In this document: positions 1 to 8,840 of the stretch, in pieces
Position numbering within the stretch: position 1 is the first letter of the stretch
Layout of the letters: each line of letters begins with the position of its first letter
Assembly: GCF_003258515.1 (NCBI RefSeq)
Contig: NZ_QGEH01000002.1
Coordinates: forward strand, 372,001-436,000
DNA: 64,000 bases
From: Marinobacter bohaiensis
GTDB taxonomy: Bacteria; Pseudomonadota; Gammaproteobacteria; Pseudomonadales; Oleiphilaceae
Direction: 5' to 3'
Position numbers and translations under genes: made by a program
The notes under the pieces: model-generated
Databases searched by the model: none
What the model saw: only the letters and a program-made list of their open reading frames with translations
Told to the model about the DNA's origin: nothing

Positions 1-1
1 G

Positions 2-508
2 GCCCTGCTTGGCGGGATGATGTGCTTCGACCTGGGTGGACCGGTGAACAAGGCCGCCTACACCTTCGGGGTGGGGCTGCTGTCGGAAGGTTCCGGCGCC
101 TCGGCACCGATGGCGGCGATCATGGCCGGTGGCATGGTGCCGGCGATCGGCATGGGCATCGCCAGTCTGCTGGCCAGCAGCAAGTTCGGCGACAACGAAC
201 GCCAGGCGGGCAAGGCGTCGTTCGTGCTGGGGCTGTGCTTCATTTCCGAGGGGGCGATCCCGTTCATGGCCAAGGATCCGCTGCGGGTGATTCCCATCTG
301 CATGGTGGGCGGGGCCGTCACCGGCGCCCTGTCGATGTACTTCAACGTCGCCATCATGGCGCCCCACGGCGGGCTGTTTGTGCTGCTCATCCCCAACGCG
401 GTGAGCGCCGTGCTGCCCTACCTGTTCGCCATTGCCGCGGGGTCGCTGGTCATCGGCGTCGCCTATGCGTTCGCCAAGGACGGCAAGGCGGAAATGGCCA
501 CCGCCTGA
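2..508 (+). CDS. fruA: PTS fructose transporter, EIIC C-terminal part (cut by window edge)
   Basis: This is the last 168 residues of a fructose-type PTS permease, the membrane EIIC domain that carries fructose across the inner membrane while EIIB phosphorylates it. Visible EIIC features are the GGPVNKAAY segment, the SEGAIPFMAKDP loop and the MAPHGG motif, with hydrophobic segments between them, all typical of the FruA EIIC domain. The 5' part lies outside the window, so the EIIB domains and any fruB or fruK partner cannot be seen. A strong hairpin follows the stop. The family call is secure. The exact sugar is inferred from the family. Confidence 0.92.
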   Translation, partial: ALLGGMMCFDLGGPVNKAAYTFGVGLLSEGSGASAPMAAIMAGGMVPAIGMGIASLLASSKFGDNERQAGKASFVLGLCFISEGAIPFMAKDPLRVIPICMVGGAVTGALSMYFNVAIMAPHGGLFVLLIPNAVSAVLPYLFAIAAGSLVIGVAYAFAKDGKAEMATA

Positions 509-516
509 ACGTAAAA

Positions 517-542
517 CGCCCGGCGGATTCCTCCGCCGGGCG
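517..542. terminator. Bidirectional hairpin between fruA and the DUF3185 gene
   Basis: A perfect 11-bp stem (517-527 with 532-542) with a 4-base loop lies between convergent genes. A run of A just left of it gives a short U tract for minus-strand transcripts. The plus-strand U tract is poor. Confidence 0.75.
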
Positions 543-567
543 CTTCCCTATCCTGCCACCAGCACGA

Positions 568-771
568 CTAGCGCCTGAAGAACAGCATGAACGCTCCGCC
601 CACGGTCGCGGCGGCGCCAATGACCAGATACCACATGGTCTCGTCACTGAAACGCCCGGTCAGGCTTTCGGAGATCTGTTCCCCCACACTTTGCGTCGAC
701 TGCCAACCGAAATACAGCAGCAACACCCCCACCACCAGTGCAATCAATCCAATGATTCGAGTCGTAGCCAA
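568..771 (-). CDS. DUF3185 family small membrane protein
   Basis: This 67-residue protein has two hydrophobic helices (about residues 6-22 and 47-64) around a short polar loop, and ends in FRR. Its length and pattern fit the DUF3185 family, whose role is unknown. The start is a TTG at 769-771: a clear AAGGAG ribosome site sits about 8 bases upstream and no better ATG exists. It is convergent with fruA and shares its hairpin. The family call is from memory of the pattern. Function is unknown. Confidence 0.75.
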   Translation of the reverse strand: MATTRIIGLIALVVGVLLLYFGWQSTQSVGEQISESLTGRFSDETMWYLVIGAAATVGGAFMLFFRR

Positions 772-872
772 GCAACTTCTCCTTTGACTCTATTTTACAT
801 TTGCCCAAAAGCTACACGTCGCCCCGGCAAAATAAAAGTTACGATGCCACTGTTTAACCCGGAGTCTTCAGT

Positions 873-1835
873 CTAGCTCTCATCCGCCGCATGACGAGAA
901 CGCAGCCCACTGGCAATGGCCTGCTCGATCAGCCAGCGCCGCACCAGGCGAATCGCCGGTTCGTTGCGCCGGCTGGTCTTGTGGGCGAAATAGAAACGAT
1001 CGCCGGTCATCAGGGTATGACAGGGCAGACGCACCAGGTTGTCGTCGGCCTCGTCGCTGAGCATGTAGTCGTTGGTCAGGGCGATGCCCTGGTCGTAGCG
1101 GGCGGCCTCCAGGGCCATCAGCATATGACTGAAATGCTGGATACGCGCCCCGGCCGGCAGACGCTCGTCCGCCACCCGGAACCAGGCGTCCCAGTCGCCG
1201 GATTCCCGGTCGTAGATGCTGAAGGTGGACAGCAGGGGAAAGCGCGCCACCTGTTCCGGCGTGAGCGAGGCGGCACCCTTGGGATCGCTATCCGGGGGCA
1301 GGTCCAGCGCGTCGCAGATGCGTCGCCAGTAGGCCCGACTGCAGATCGGGAACAGCCGCTCGCGGTAAAGCAGGTCGTAGGTAAACGCGGGACTGGCGGT
1401 GCGGATAGTGATAAAGCAGTCGGCGACCCGATCGGACAGCACCGGCGACTCGCCGGTCATCTCCAGCGCCAGGTCAATCTGGGAGTGGGCCCGCTGCAGG
1501 CTGGGCAGGCGCGGGATCAGCCAGCGCACGCAGAACGAGCTGAACACCGCCAGTCGCAGACGCGAGGTGGACGCCCCCAGCAGGTGCTCGCTGGCCCGTT
1601 CGATCTGCAGCAGGGCGGAGGTGACGCTGTCCTGGTAGCTGCGGCCCTCCTCGGTCAGCTCCAGGTAACGACCGTTGCGCCGGAACAGGGTCTCGCCCAG
1701 GTAGTCTTCCAGCGCCTTGATCTGGTGACTCACGGCGCTCTGGCTGACGCTCAACTCGTCCGCCGCGCGGGAAAAACTGTTGAGCCGCGCCACCGCCTCG
1801 AACACCGGCAGCGCGCGCAGTGGCGGCAGCTTCAT
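873..1835 (-). CDS. LysR family transcriptional regulator (GcvA-like)
   Basis: A 320-residue LysR-type regulator. Residues about 5-64 form the winged helix-turn-helix, with the GcvA-like N-terminus LPPLRALPVFEAVARL and the recognition segment SVSQSAVSHQIKALE. The remainder is the periplasmic-binding-protein-like effector domain. It is divergent from the EamA exporter gene that starts 133 bp away, the usual arrangement for a LysR protein that controls its neighbour. That link is inferred from position and the effector cannot be told. The AT-rich stretch at about 1858-1905 is the likely shared promoter and operator region. Confidence 0.93.
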   Translation of the reverse strand: MKLPPLRALPVFEAVARLNSFSRAADELSVSQSAVSHQIKALEDYLGETLFRRNGRYLELTEEGRSYQDSVTSALLQIERASEHLLGASTSRLRLAVFSSFCVRWLIPRLPSLQRAHSQIDLALEMTGESPVLSDRVADCFITIRTASPAFTYDLLYRERLFPICSRAYWRRICDALDLPPDSDPKGAASLTPEQVARFPLLSTFSIYDRESGDWDAWFRVADERLPAGARIQHFSHMLMALEAARYDQGIALTNDYMLSDEADDNLVRLPCHTLMTGDRFYFAHKTSRRNEPAIRLVRRWLIEQAIASGLRSRHAADES

Positions 1836-1968
1836 GGCACCTTCCTCTCCCGACTCTTAATTATCCAAATAACTAATAATACACCAGCAAATATCATTAA
1901 ACAGGCCATGGAAGCCCGATTAGACTGGCGCTCTCACTGATTCACTGACCGATCGCGGGGAGGGAGCC

Positions 1969-2871
1969 ATGTCCGGACGCACCGTCAACAGCGCCATCCT
2001 GTTGCTGGTTATCGGCAATGCCATGGCCCTGGTTTCCGACGTCTTCATCAAGCTGCTGGAACCGGGCTCGCCGGTGTTCCAGTTCGTGTTCCTGCGCTGC
2101 CTGATCACCCTGGCGCTGCTGCTGCCGTTCCTGGGTCAACTGGACCGCGGCCGGCTGTTCGCGGGCCTGGGCGTTCACACCCTGCGTGCCCACATCCACC
2201 TGGTGGGCATCGTCTGCATGGTGTTCGCCCTGGGCGCCCTGCCACTGGCCACCGCCAACGCCGTGTTCTACGCCGCGCCGGTGCTGGTGATGGTGTTCTC
2301 GGTGCTGTTCTTCCGCGAACGCCTGGACAGCCGCAGCGTGTTGGCCGTGGTAAGCGGGTTCATCGGCATTCTGGTGATCCTGCGGCCGGTGGCGATCAAC
2401 TGGATGGCCCTGAGCGCCCTGGCGGTGGCAGCCAGCCTGGCGGTCAACGCGCTGCTGGTGCGCAAACTGCCGGACGGCCAGTCCACGGTGCACAAGCTGT
2501 TCCTCAACTACCTGCTGGTGCTGCCCGCCAGCGCGCTCTTGATGCTGTGGGAGGGGGCGGCCTTCGACCCGTCGCTGCTGCTCACCGCCGCCGGCTCGGC
2601 GCTGTTCATCCTGGGCTACAACATGACGGTGCTGCTGGCCTATCGCCACGTGGACGCCAGCCAGGTCACCAGCGCCGAATACACCGGCCTGATCTGGGCC
2701 ATCCTGCTGGGCTGGACCCTGTTCGGCGAGGCGCCGGACCTGTGGTTTATCCTCGGCGCCAGCATGATCGTCCTGCCGCTGCTGCTGATCAGCCTGCGCC
2801 AGCGGCGGCCACAGCGGAGGCGGCGCGGGGTTCTGGTGGGTGAATCAAGCCAGGTCGGAGACTGCCCATAG
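1969..2871 (+). CDS. EamA/DMT family exporter
   Basis: A 300-residue drug/metabolite transporter with about ten transmembrane helices arranged as two EamA repeats (roughly residues 5-135 and 145-275). Family hallmarks include the helix ending AEYTGLIWAILLGWTLFGE in the second repeat. The C-terminus is basic and cytoplasmic (LRQRRPQRRRR). Proteins of this family export amino acids, purine metabolites or other small molecules, and the substrate here is unknown. It is divergently transcribed from a LysR regulator, which may respond to the exported compound. The start ATG is preceded by a GGGAGGGAG-type ribosome site. Confidence 0.92.
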   Translation: MSGRTVNSAILLLVIGNAMALVSDVFIKLLEPGSPVFQFVFLRCLITLALLLPFLGQLDRGRLFAGLGVHTLRAHIHLVGIVCMVFALGALPLATANAVFYAAPVLVMVFSVLFFRERLDSRSVLAVVSGFIGILVILRPVAINWMALSALAVAASLAVNALLVRKLPDGQSTVHKLFLNYLLVLPASALLMLWEGAAFDPSLLLTAAGSALFILGYNMTVLLAYRHVDASQVTSAEYTGLIWAILLGWTLFGEAPDLWFILGASMIVLPLLLISLRQRRPQRRRRGVLVGESSQVGDCP

Positions 2872-2897
2872 CCGCTGCGACCACGCCGTCGAATGAC

Positions 2898-3006
2898 GGA
2901 AGCGAGTGGGTGCCCTCGCCGAAGCAGGGACACGGGCGTCCTGGTCGCTATTATGGCCAGGGACGGCCACTAACAGCGGCGTAGGCGAGGGCACCCATTC
3001 GCTTCC
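2898..3006. repeat. Long imperfect inverted repeat
   Basis: Two 23-base arms (2898-2920 and 2984-3006) are reverse complements with one mismatch (G versus A in the GCGAGTGGG segment), separated by 63 bases. The spacer holds a weaker inner stem. It lies between two same-strand genes and has no clear U tract. It could be a structured terminator, a REP-like element or a MITE relic. Confidence 0.65.
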
Positions 3007-3154
3007 TGCCCGAGCTCACCGTCTGATCTTAACGGCCTACTCGCCCACGTTTACGACAACCCCGTAAGCCTCCGGCAAGCGGACGGTAACCAAAACCGCT
3101 CCCTTCCGCGCCGCGCGCCCTCTAAACTGTGATTTTTGCTGAAGGAACGCGACC

Positions 3155-4204
3155 ATGGCCGGAGCCAGCCAGCGATTGCAGGCCCTCGACGCCCTGCGCG
3201 GCATCGCCGCCGTCGGGGTCATGCTGTTTCACTACATTCCCTATTACGACGAGCTCTACGGCCACGATTTCGAGCCCTGGAGCCCGCTGGCGTTCGGACG
3301 CTACGGCGTCCATCTTTTCTACATCCTCAGTGGCTTCGTCATTTTCATGACCCTGGAACGCACGTCGACAGCGCGCTGGTTCGGGCTGGCCCGCGCCTTT
3401 CGCCTGCTGCCGGCACTCTGGGTTGGCATTCTCCTGACCAGTCTGTCGGTGCACTTCCTGGGACCGGCCGACCGCGCCACCACGCTGACAGAAACCCTGT
3501 GGAACTTCAGCCTGCTGCACGAATACCTGGGGATGGGTCCAGTGGACGGTGCCTACTGGAGCCTGGTGGTGGAAGCCACGTTCTATGTGTGGATGGCGCT
3601 GCTGTTCTACGGGCTGGGCGCCCAGCGCCTGCGGCCGGTGTTCTGGGCCTGGGTGATCGGCAGCTATGTGGCGGTGCGCTACTGGAAGTCGATTCCGGAC
3701 GGCCTGGATTTCCTGGTCAAGGACCTGCTGTTCATGAAGTACGCCCCGCTGTTCATCAGCGGCATGCTGCTCTACCGCTGGCACCGCCACGGCACGCCGC
3801 CGCTGTGGGACCGGGTGCTGCTGGTGCTGTCCATCGGCCACTGCCTGCTGGCCTACAAGGCGCCGTTCAACGTCTTCGTGCTGGGCTGCTACGGCGTGTT
3901 TATCCTGGCGATCACCGGCTACCTGAACCTGCTGGCCAACCGCTTCCTGCTGACGCTGGGCAGCCTGTCCTACAGCCTCTACCTGGTACACCAGAACATC
4001 GGCTACGGGATCATTGGCCTGAGCTACGACGCCGGATTACCCGGCGGGGTGGGCGTGGCCCTGGCCGTAGCCACCGCGCTGTGCCTCGCCTGGCTGATTC
4101 ACAAGGGCGTGGAACAGCCGGCCCTGCGCTGGTTCCGCGAGCGCCGCAAGCAGACCGCCGAGTCCACGCCGTCCGGCGGCGAAGCGCTGGACGTCGGTCG
4201 CTAG
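3155..4204 (+). CDS. Acyltransferase 3 family membrane protein
   Basis: A 349-residue integral membrane O-acyltransferase of the OafA/acyltransferase-3 type. The N-terminal LDALRGIAAVGVMLFHY segment carries the conserved Arg and the catalytic-type His (about residue 26). The FGRYGVHLFYILSGFVIF motif follows, then about nine further hydrophobic segments. There is no C-terminal SGNH domain, so this is the short form. Such enzymes acetylate or succinylate surface sugars and glycolipids; the acceptor cannot be told. AAGGA lies 8-9 bases before the ATG. The gene stands alone. Confidence 0.9.
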   Translation: MAGASQRLQALDALRGIAAVGVMLFHYIPYYDELYGHDFEPWSPLAFGRYGVHLFYILSGFVIFMTLERTSTARWFGLARAFRLLPALWVGILLTSLSVHFLGPADRATTLTETLWNFSLLHEYLGMGPVDGAYWSLVVEATFYVWMALLFYGLGAQRLRPVFWAWVIGSYVAVRYWKSIPDGLDFLVKDLLFMKYAPLFISGMLLYRWHRHGTPPLWDRVLLVLSIGHCLLAYKAPFNVFVLGCYGVFILAITGYLNLLANRFLLTLGSLSYSLYLVHQNIGYGIIGLSYDAGLPGGVGVALAVATALCLAWLIHKGVEQPALRWFRERRKQTAESTPSGGEALDVGR

Positions 4205-4216
4205 CCCAGGCGGACC

Positions 4217-4810
4217 TCAGAACAGGTTGTAGCCCACGACGCCCAGGGTCGCCGCCGTGACGATCAGGGCGAACAGCGCCACCGCGCCGTCACGGGAAAT
4301 CATCGCCAGTCCGAAGGCGGTGAGAGCCGCGCCGCCGCCGTTGGCGCTGAACGGCACGATCTCCATCGCCGGCATGGCCAGGGCGACCGCCACGCAGGCC
4401 AGGGTCAGCACCATCAGGCCCGGGCCTTCCACGAACAGGGTCAGGCGGGGTCTGGTCCAGCGGTCGATACGGCGCGCCGGCTTGCGCGACCATGCCAGGC
4501 CCTTGCGCAGTTTGTCCCGGGGCAGCCGGCGGCACATGATCCAGCGCGGCAGCCAGATGTGCTCGCGCCGGAACAGCAGCTGGCCGGCGGTCAGGATCAC
4601 CAGCAGTGCCAGCAGCGTGGGGACGCCGGGAATATCGCCGATCAGCGGCGCCAGGGTGATCAGCCCCGCCACCAGCACCACCGGACCGAAGGAACGATAG
4701 CCCACCGCCTCGATCAGGTGGTCCATGGTCACCGTTTCCAGGCCCGCCGCCACTCCGTCGATGCGGTCGATCAGTTGTTCCAGATCATTCAGGTCGCCCC
4801 GGACGTTCAT
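4217..4810 (-). CDS. ExoD family membrane protein
   Basis: A 197-residue membrane protein of the exopolysaccharide synthesis ExoD family. It has an N-terminal amphipathic region (NDLEQLIDRIDG) and four or more hydrophobic segments, including LLALLVILTAGQLLFRR. The ATG at 4808-4810 was chosen because GGGAG lies 6-7 bases upstream and the family begins near here; a longer frame upstream overlaps trxC. ExoD is linked to exopolysaccharide production and alkaline tolerance in rhizobia, but its biochemical role is not established. It lies 16 bp behind trxC and is probably cotranscribed with it. Confidence 0.85.
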   Translation of the reverse strand: MNVRGDLNDLEQLIDRIDGVAAGLETVTMDHLIEAVGYRSFGPVVLVAGLITLAPLIGDIPGVPTLLALLVILTAGQLLFRREHIWLPRWIMCRRLPRDKLRKGLAWSRKPARRIDRWTRPRLTLFVEGPGLMVLTLACVAVALAMPAMEIVPFSANGGGAALTAFGLAMISRDGAVALFALIVTAATLGVVGYNLF

Positions 4811-4826
4811 TGCGTCTCCCTGTGTT

Positions 4827-5273
4827 TTATGGCGTTCCCTGCAACTGCTGCGCCAGCCAGGTGCCGATCTGGGCGGTCGGCAGGGCGCCGCTGTGTCGGG
4901 CGATTTCACGGCCACCCCGGAACAGGATCAGGGTGGGAATGCTGCGAATGCCGAATTGCGCCGACACCCGGGGCGCCTGCTCGGTGTTGAGTTTGGCGAA
5001 CAACGCCTTGCCCTGCCATTGCCGCGCGGCCTCCTGATAAGCCGGCGCCATGGCCTTGCAGGGCCCGCACCAACTGGCCCAGAAATCCACCAGCACCGGC
5101 AGGTCCGAAGCGCCGGTCACCCGGGCCAGGCTGCTGTCATCCAACTCGGCGACGCGGCCGTCCACCAGCTTCTGGCGGCAGGCGCCGCAGTTGGGGCGGT
5201 CACCCAGCCGCTCGGGAGGCAGGCGGTTGGTGCGCAGGCAGTGCGCACAGGGCACGTGCAGGATGTCGCTCAT
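4827..5273 (-). CDS. trxC: Thioredoxin TrxC (zinc-ribbon thioredoxin 2)
   Basis: A 148-residue thioredoxin 2. An N-terminal zinc ribbon (CAHC near residues 9-12 and CGAC near 29-32) precedes a thioredoxin fold with the FWASWCGPCKAMAP active site and the cis-proline segment IRSIPTL. TrxC is a cytoplasmic disulfide reductase induced by oxidative stress in E. coli. The ATG at 5271-5273 has GGAG upstream and starts exactly at the zinc-ribbon domain (MSDILHVPCAHC). A longer upstream frame has no family similarity. It is the first gene of a likely two-gene unit with exoD. Confidence 0.95.
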   Translation of the reverse strand: MSDILHVPCAHCLRTNRLPPERLGDRPNCGACRQKLVDGRVAELDDSSLARVTGASDLPVLVDFWASWCGPCKAMAPAYQEAARQWQGKALFAKLNTEQAPRVSAQFGIRSIPTLILFRGGREIARHSGALPTAQIGTWLAQQLQGTP

Positions 5274-5511
5274 CGGGTGTTTCTCCAGTTGTGTCGTACC
5301 CTCTCGTTTGGGGCCGGGCCAGGGGATATCAAGCGGCTTACCCAACGGTAATGGCCGGAAACCGGCTCTGGTTATCCCGGGCCAAGCTGCTGTCCGATAA
5401 TGCCTTGCCCTTGCGCTGCCCGGATACCGGATCAACAATAAAGCACGTGCTTTACCCGAATAAAAACCGGTCGCACAAGCCGGGAACCGATGCCCAAGCG
5501 AGGTTTATAGC

Positions 5512-6999
5512 ATGGCCAGCACGCATTTTGATGTCATCATCGTCGGCGCCGGACTGTCCGGCATTGGCGCGGCCCACCACCTGCAGCAGGGCTGCCCGGA
5601 CAAGTCCTACACCATCCTGGAAGGCCGCGACGCCATCGGCGGCACCTGGGACCTGTTCCGCTACCCCGGCATCCGCTCCGACTCGGACATGTACACCCTC
5701 GGCTACAGCTTTCGCCCCTGGCGCGACGGCAAGGCCATCGCCGACGGGCCGTCGATCCTCGACTACGTCCGCAACACCGCCGCCGAAGGCGGCATCGACC
5801 GGCACATCCGCTTCCAGCATTGGGTAACCCGCTACGACTGGTCCAGCGCAGACGCCACCTGGACGGTCACGGCGAAGAACGGCAAGACCGGGAAGACCGA
5901 GCGGCTGACCGCCAGCTTCGTGCTCAACTGCTCCGGCTATTACCGCTACGACGCCGGCTACATGCCCGACTTTCCCGGCATCGACCGCTTCGCTGGCCAG
6001 GTGATCCATCCCCAGCACTGGCCCGAGAACCTGGACTACGCCGGCAAACGCGTGGTGGTGATCGGCAGCGGCGCCACTGCCGTCACCCTGGTGCCCGCCA
6101 TGGCCGGGACCGCCGCGGATGTGACCATGCTGCAGCGTTCCCCCACCTACATCGTCTCCCTGCCGGACGTGGACGCCATCGCCCAGTGGCTCAAGCGCCT
6201 GCTGCCGGCGAAGGCGGCCTACCAGTTGACCCGCTGGAAGAACGTCTCGCTGCAGACCCTGTTCTACCAGGCGTGCCGGCGTTATCCGAAACTGATGCGC
6301 CGTATTCTGCGCCAGCACCTGAAAACCCAGCTGGGCCGGGATTTCGACGTCGATACCCATTTCAATCCCAGCTACAACCCCTGGGACCAGCGCCTGTGCC
6401 TGGTGCCTAACGGCGACCTGTTCCGGGCGCTGCGCCGGGGCGATGCCCACGTGGTCACCGATCACATCGAGACGTTCACCGAGACCGGCGTCCGCCTGCA
6501 ATCGGGACAGACCCTGGAGGCGGACATCGTGGTGTCCGCCACGGGCCTCAACCTGGTAGCGCTGGGCGGCGCCGAGCTGTCCGTGGACGGCCGCACGCTG
6601 ACGCCCAACGAAACCATGGGCTTCAAGGGCATGATGCTGAGCAACGTACCCAACCTGGCCATGGTGGTGGGCTACACCAACGCCTCCTGGACCCTGAAGG
6701 CCGACCTGACCGCCGAATACGTCTGCCGGCTGCTGCAGCACATGGACCGGCACGGCTACGACGCCTGCACGCCGGTAGTGGACAGCGACGTCGCCGAGGA
6801 ACCCTTCCTCGACCTTGACGCCGGCTACGTCCGGCGCGCCCTGGAACAGCTGCCCAAGCAGGGCGATCGCAAACCCTGGCGGCTCTACCAGAACTACCTG
6901 CTGGATCTGCTGCACCTGCGCTTCGGCAAGGTCAACGATCCGGCCCTGCATTTCGACCGGGTCGACGCCGGCGAGCGGGTATCGGCACAGCAGGCCTGA
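5512..6999 (+). CDS. Flavin-containing monooxygenase, AlmA / Baeyer-Villiger type
   Basis: A 495-residue FAD- and NADPH-dependent monooxygenase. The first Rossmann motif GAGLSG is at residues 12-17, the Baeyer-Villiger fingerprint FAGQVIHPQHWP at 160-171, and the NADPH-binding GSGATA at 185-190. The N-terminal segment GGTWDLFRYPGIRSDSDM strongly resembles AlmA-type enzymes tied to long-chain n-alkane use in Acinetobacter and Alcanivorax, a resemblance recalled from the family. The enzyme may act in alkane degradation or on ketones; substrate is not fixed by sequence. The gene stands alone, with no rubredoxin or alkane hydroxylase nearby. It probably has its own promoter in the 238-bp gap from trxC. 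Confidence 0.9.
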   Translation: MASTHFDVIIVGAGLSGIGAAHHLQQGCPDKSYTILEGRDAIGGTWDLFRYPGIRSDSDMYTLGYSFRPWRDGKAIADGPSILDYVRNTAAEGGIDRHIRFQHWVTRYDWSSADATWTVTAKNGKTGKTERLTASFVLNCSGYYRYDAGYMPDFPGIDRFAGQVIHPQHWPENLDYAGKRVVVIGSGATAVTLVPAMAGTAADVTMLQRSPTYIVSLPDVDAIAQWLKRLLPAKAAYQLTRWKNVSLQTLFYQACRRYPKLMRRILRQHLKTQLGRDFDVDTHFNPSYNPWDQRLCLVPNGDLFRALRRGDAHVVTDHIETFTETGVRLQSGQTLEADIVVSATGLNLVALGGAELSVDGRTLTPNETMGFKGMMLSNVPNLAMVVGYTNASWTLKADLTAEYVCRLLQHMDRHGYDACTPVVDSDVAEEPFLDLDAGYVRRALEQLPKQGDRKPWRLYQNYLLDLLHLRFGKVNDPALHFDRVDAGERVSAQQA

Positions 7000-7062
7000 A
7001 CGGCATTGTCTTGATCTGGCGCAACACAGAGTTGCCGTAGGGTGCTATGTTTGGGAGTTCTC

Positions 7063-8316
7063 ATGCTGTCATTGGAGAACTTTCGCCCTATGCCCGGCCT
7101 GCTGAAAAACGCGCGTCTCAAGTACAAGTTCTGGTTGCTCAACATCGTCGTGTTCGCGGTGATGATGCTGCTGGTGGTTTTCGCCCTGGATCGCATCGCC
7201 GACGCCAGCGGCCAGACCCTGTCCCAGGCCATCGGCAAACACGCCGCCGCCTTTGCCGGCGTCGTGGCGGTGCTGATGCTGGTGGAAATGGCCTGCTCAC
7301 AGCTGTTGATCAGCTTCATCGAGCGCCACGTGCACCGGCTCAAGGACACCATGGTCGAGGTCCAGTCCAGCGGCAACCTGAGCCTGCGCGCCAACGTCGA
7401 TTCCAGTGACGAGATCGGCGCCATGAGCGACGCTTTCAACGCCATGCAGAGCCGCACCGGTCAGGTGGTGCAGAGCATGAAGGCCGCCATCAGCCGACTG
7501 GAGCAGGAAGTCCAGGCGCTGACCGAGGCGGCCGAGCGCAGCCGCGACGAACTCCAGCGCCAGCAAGCCGGCACCGATCGCTCCGCGGACGCCATCGAGG
7601 CCATGCTCAACGGCTTCCAGGGCATCGCGCAGCAGGCGGATGCCGCCAAGGAACTGTCCCACGAAGCCCGGGCCGCCGCACTCAACGGTAGCGAGCGGGT
7701 GTCCCGGACGTCCCGCTCGATCCAGCAACTGGCCGAGAAGATCCAGACCTCCGCCGGCAGCGTCGAGGCCCTGGCGGAGAACAGCCGCGAGATCGGCAGC
7801 GCCGTCACCGAGATCCAGGGCATCGCCGAACAGACCAACCTGCTGGCGCTCAACGCCGCCATTGAGGCCGCCCGCGCCGGCGACCAGGGCCGCGGCTTTG
7901 CGGTGGTGGCCGACGAGGTACGCCAGTTGGCGCAACGGGTGCAGGACTCCACCGAACAGATCCAGGGCACCATCGACCGGTTACTGGGCACCATGGGCGA
8001 CGCCGTCCAGCAGATGAACACCAGTTCGGTGGACGCCAGCCGCTGCGTGGACGAGGCCGACGCCGGCGCCGCGGCGCTGCAGGAAATCAGCGCCATGGTG
8101 CTGCGCATCGATGACAGCAATCAGGAGATCGCCGACGTCTCCGCCCAACAGACCGCCGGTACCGACGCGGTACAGACGGACATGCAGAGCATCCGTGAAA
8201 CCACCCAGGCCATGGTCAGCCAACTGGTGGACAGCGCCAACATGAGCCAGCGCCTGCGCGCGTTGATCCGGGAACTGGAAGGTGCCGCGGCCCAGGTGTC
8301 GGTGGAGAACGCCTGA
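7063..8316 (+). CDS. Methyl-accepting chemotaxis protein without a large sensor domain
   Basis: A 417-residue chemoreceptor. Two hydrophobic helices (about 25-43 and 60-80) are separated by only about 15 residues, so there is no periplasmic ligand-binding domain. A HAMP region follows, then the long signalling coiled coil with the hairpin tip [20 protein letters not shown], which binds CheA and CheW. The ATG at 7063 has GGGAG 5 bases upstream. An ATG at 7090 with a more distant GGAG is also possible. The input may come through the membrane helices or a partner. The gene is convergent with the ion channel gene, 6 bp away. Confidence 0.93.
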   Translation: MLSLENFRPMPGLLKNARLKYKFWLLNIVVFAVMMLLVVFALDRIADASGQTLSQAIGKHAAAFAGVVAVLMLVEMACSQLLISFIERHVHRLKDTMVEVQSSGNLSLRANVDSSDEIGAMSDAFNAMQSRTGQVVQSMKAAISRLEQEVQALTEAAERSRDELQRQQAGTDRSADAIEAMLNGFQGIAQQADAAKELSHEARAAALNGSERVSRTSRSIQQLAEKIQTSAGSVEALAENSREIGSAVTEIQGIAEQTNLLALNAAIEAARAGDQGRGFAVVADEVRQLAQRVQDSTEQIQGTIDRLLGTMGDAVQQMNTSSVDASRCVDEADAGAAALQEISAMVLRIDDSNQEIADVSAQQTAGTDAVQTDMQSIRETTQAMVSQLVDSANMSQRLRALIRELEGAAAQVSVENA

Positions 8317-8322
8317 GCGGCG

Positions 8323-8784
8323 TCAGCGGCCCAGCTTCCAGGTGCGCTGCATCTCCAGGAACAGGAAGGACGCGCTCCAGGTGATCATCACCAGCCCGGT
8401 CAGGGCCTCGATGCCGGAAACGTAGCGGATGGGGCCGAACGGCTCGATGTCGCCGTAGCCGACGGTGGTGTAGGTGGTCATGGAAAAGTAGACGCAGTCC
8501 AGCAGCTCGCCGTTGAAATTGCCCACCAGGCTGCCCCAGTCCGGGCGCTCGTTCATCCAGTAATAGACCAGCCCGAACAGCCAGATCTCCGCCAGGTGCG
8601 CCAACAGCGCACCGCCGACGCCCACGACGATGCGGAAATGGTGGGGCAGGCCCAAATGGGGAATAAAGCGGCTCAACAGGTACAGGCTCTGGAAGTGCAC
8701 CAGCACCACCAGCGCCGTCACGCCGATATTGAGCGCACTGACGACCAGCAGGGAAACCTGATCGATTGCAACAGCATCGGACAT
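8323..8784 (-). CDS. Two-transmembrane ion channel (potassium channel type)
   Basis: A 153-residue membrane protein with the potassium-channel selectivity filter TTVGYGD in a pore loop between hydrophobic helices. The order is two N-terminal hydrophobic segments, the pore helix (DCVYFSMTTY), the filter and a final helix (GLVMITWSASFLFLEM). This matches small bacterial Ion_trans_2 channels, but there is no RCK domain or other regulatory domain. The ATG at 8782-8784 is preferred over the one 9 bases upstream because AGGA sits at better spacing. The physiological role is unknown; potassium selectivity follows from the GYG filter. Confidence 0.88.
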   Translation of the reverse strand: MSDAVAIDQVSLLVVSALNIGVTALVVLVHFQSLYLLSRFIPHLGLPHHFRIVVGVGGALLAHLAEIWLFGLVYYWMNERPDWGSLVGNFNGELLDCVYFSMTTYTTVGYGDIEPFGPIRYVSGIEALTGLVMITWSASFLFLEMQRTWKLGR

Positions 8785-8840
8785 CGCGGGCATCCTGTTA
8801 ACGACTCAGGGAGCAGCATACCCGCGTCCGGCCGTCCTCG

